A stretch of 22,281 bases of DNA from Thermoplasmatales archaeon (lineage in GTDB: Archaea; Thermoplasmatota; E2; DHVEG-1), in NCBI GenBank assembly GCA_023140035.1, contig JAGLML010000003.1, positions 1 to 22,281 on the forward strand. The letters run 5' to 3'. Shown here one piece after another: positions 21,679 to 22,281 of this stretch. The number at the start of each line of letters is the position of its first letter. Position 1 is the stretch's first letter. The position numbers and the translations under genes were made by a program. The notes beneath the pieces were generated by a model. It saw only the letters and a list, made by a program, of their open reading frames with translations, searched no databases and was not told the origin of the DNA.

Positions 21679-22281
21679 TTATTTCTCCCTTCTCACATCG
21701 ACTTTTAAAGAACAAATATTTCCTAGATATGCTTCAATAACATCACCATCAAATATTTCCCCTACACCTTCTGGAGTTCCGGTTAGTATTAAATCTCCTC
21801 TTTTAAGGGTCATTATTTTTGAAACAAACTCGATTATCCTGTCTATTGAATATATCATATATCTTGTATTTGATTCCTGTTTTAACTTGCCATTTACCTT
21901 CAGTTTGAGATCAAGATTGTGCGGATTTGATATTTCATCTTTTAAGATAACGTTGCTTATAGGAGCAAATGTGTCAAAACCTTTTGATATGCTCCACGGC
22001 CAGCCGTTCTTTTTTGCAATAGATTGTATATCTCTTGCAGTAATATCAAGCGCAATTAGATAACCTAAAACATGATCTGTTGCGTCATCTTGCGAAATAT
22101 GTTTTCCGTTTTTTCCTATGACTACGCCCAATTCCACTTCATGATGCAAACATTTTGACATTTTAGGAAGTATTACTGATTCATTGTTAAAGATAACAGA
22201 ACTTTCAGGTTTCAGAAACAGAAGGAGATCTTCTGTTACCTTGGTATTCATTTCTAGAGCGTGTTTTTTATAGGTTCTTGC
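21679..22281 (-). CDS. fumarylacetoacetate hydrolase family protein, 5' end outside window
   Basis: The frame is open through the end of the window. The ten residues before the internal ATG at 22251 (ARTYKKHALE) match the family's R.Y..HA.E signature, so the true start lies beyond. Visible features: FLKP(E)S near the start, the metal-binding H-HEVELGVVIGK segment with its two Glu, ALDITARDIQ with the metal-binding Asp, SKGFDTFAPI, and GTPEGVG near the end. The family covers acylpyruvate hydrolases, oxaloacetate decarboxylases/tautomerases and related C-C bond enzymes in the cytoplasm. The substrate cannot be told. It converges on ncsA with a 2-nt gap. Confidence 0.9.
   Translation of the reverse strand, partial: ARTYKKHALEMNTKVTEDLLLFLKPESSVIFNNESVILPKMSKCLHHEVELGVVIGKNGKHISQDDATDHVLGYLIALDITARDIQSIAKKNGWPWSISKGFDTFAPISNVILKDEISNPHNLDLKLKVNGKLKQESNTRYMIYSIDRIIEFVSKIMTLKRGDLILTGTPEGVGEIFDGDVIEAYLGNICSLKVDVRREK

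Overview
This window comes from an archaeon. Coding genes include the archaeal/eukaryotic-type proteins Kae1, Bud32, RNA polymerase subunit L, exosome Csl4, ribosomal L10e (uL16), a DUF373 membrane protein, an archaeal PheRS beta chain and an NcsA/TtuA-type tRNA thiolase. Several genes have TATA-like boxes about 25-30 nt before the start codon and no Shine-Dalgarno. The DNA is AT-rich, and surface proteins carry Ig-like, Fn3, FG-GAP and GWN-type repeats. Together this fits an uncultivated euryarchaeote, most likely of the Thermoplasmatota; that placement is inference from style, not from a search.

Layout. Positions 1-5500 are accessory and disturbed. A surface Ig-like protein (its 5' end lies outside the window) is followed by two minus-strand genes of unknown function. 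Each of these two has the same ~30-bp repeat just downstream, and further short repeats and palindromes surround them. Next come a small membrane ORF running into three consecutive hairpins, a short ORF with a hairpin-T6 terminator, and a gene graveyard at 3928-5499. In the graveyard a frameshifted cytosolic gene is joined in frame to the tail of a secreted Fn3/GWN protein, followed by an apparent fusion of reverse-transcriptase and transposase debris. Positions 5500-5837 hold no gene, only inverted repeats.

Positions 5838-22281 are mostly core genome. On the minus strand are kae1-bud32 (t6A tRNA modification, overlapping), a small secreted protein, ileS, a seven-repeat FG-GAP surface protein, and csl4-rpoL-truD in one apparent operon. 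Divergent from csl4 is the L10e gene, which converges on a site-2-type M50 metalloprotease. A DUF373 gene follows, divergent from pheT-ncsA (stop and start overlap by one base), and a 5'-truncated fumarylacetoacetate-hydrolase-family gene lies at the end.

Functional theme. Much of the core is tRNA biology: t6A37 synthesis, IleRS, pseudouridylation, PheRS and 2-thiolation, next to transcription (RpoL), RNA decay (Csl4) and translation (L10e). The most interesting non-standard signals are: a C-terminal tail shared by the two surface proteins, a candidate sorting or anchoring signal; the repeat that follows both unknown genes; the triple hairpin; the chimeric pseudogene; and perfect palindromes in the csl4/L10e divergent promoter region.
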